Origin: Mauremys mutica
Taxonomy: Eukaryota > Chordata > Testudines > Geoemydidae
Direction of reading: 5' to 3'
Length of the DNA: 64,000 bases
Assembly (NCBI RefSeq): GCF_020497125.1
Contig: NC_059072.1
Coordinates: 306,422,781 to 306,486,780 of the forward strand
Both the position numbers and the translations under genes were made by a program. Shown one piece after another: positions 63,856 to 64,000 of this stretch. Every line of letters starts with the position of its first letter. The first letter of the stretch is position 1. Under the pieces are notes generated by a model. It did not search any database, had not been told where the DNA came from, and saw nothing but the letters and a program-made list of their open reading frames with translations.

Positions 63856-64000
63856 TAGGGGCCTACCAAATACATGGCCGTGGAAAAACATGTCACAGAC
63901 TGTGAAATCTGGTCTCCCCGATGAAATCTGGCTATCGTAGGTGGCTGTGGTATTGCCACCCTTATTTCTGCTGCTGCTGGTGGCACTGCCTTCAGAGCTG
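63856..64000 (+). mobile_element. Interspersed DNA element, left end, cut by the window
   Basis: GGGGCCTACCAAATACATGG, then GACTGTGAAATCTGGTCTCC and CTGCCTTCAGAGCTG is the left end of a repeat that I know from turtle genomes. The right end is outside the window, so class and duplication cannot be checked. Confidence 0.55.

Overview
This is nuclear DNA from a reptile, most probably a cryptodiran turtle. The evidence is the repeat content: several ages of CR1 LINEs, a tRNA-derived SINE of the tortoise Pol III type, abundant DIRS retrotransposon fragments, many short hAT, PIF/Harbinger-like and Tc1/mariner-like elements, and LTR families I associate with chelonians. The species cannot be fixed from sequence alone. 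I find no convincing host gene or exon and no tRNA or rRNA gene. Every open frame I can explain belongs to a transposable element or is a by-product of one.

Layout. 1-4.4 kb: antisense CR1 and an RTE-like LINE, an old SINE and a short Penelope-like insertion. 6.5-8.8 kb: decayed DIRS gag. 9.4-13.5 kb: old repeats, a solo LTR carrying an open reading frame, and a second LTR. 15.6-18.4 kb: an almost complete hAT transposon (antisense transposase). 18.5-22 kb: solo LTR, non-autonomous hAT with a nested MITE, solo LTR. 22.6-26.8 kb: MITE, CR1 ends, DIRS gag. 26.9-27.8 kb: pyrimidine-rich tract. 28.4-30 kb: large LTR split by a hAT MITE. 31.4-32.2 kb: GC-rich MITE and a palindromic Penelope-like insertion. 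32.9-37.8 kb: antisense DIRS element (RNase H and tyrosine recombinase) broken by an LTR and by a CR1 that itself contains another LTR. 39-44.9 kb: scattered MITEs and a SINE. 45-48.8 kb: sense DIRS with gag, RT and RNase H. 48.8-52 kb: long CR1. 53-58.9 kb: MITEs and foldbacks. 59.3-62 kb: decayed ZBED/hAT transposase holding three DNA elements and followed by a SINE. 62-64 kb: mostly unassigned, with a known-looking repeat at the edge.

Many boundaries are fixed by target-site duplications that can be read directly. They are 5 bp at five LTRs (GAGCC, CATAG, AGCCT, AGGTG, CTCAA), 8 bp at hAT-type elements, TA or TNA at mariner- and Harbinger-like elements, and 12-13 bp at the two Penelope-like insertions. 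These give a nesting order. The strongest leads are: an open reading frame kept free of stops inside two diverged LTR copies, with mostly synonymous differences; a 79-bp perfect palindromic Penelope-like insertion carrying a hammerhead-ribozyme-like core; and a hAT transposase whose terminal sequence matches a non-autonomous element 2 kb away. Family names come from recognition of protein motifs and repeat ends, not from a database search.
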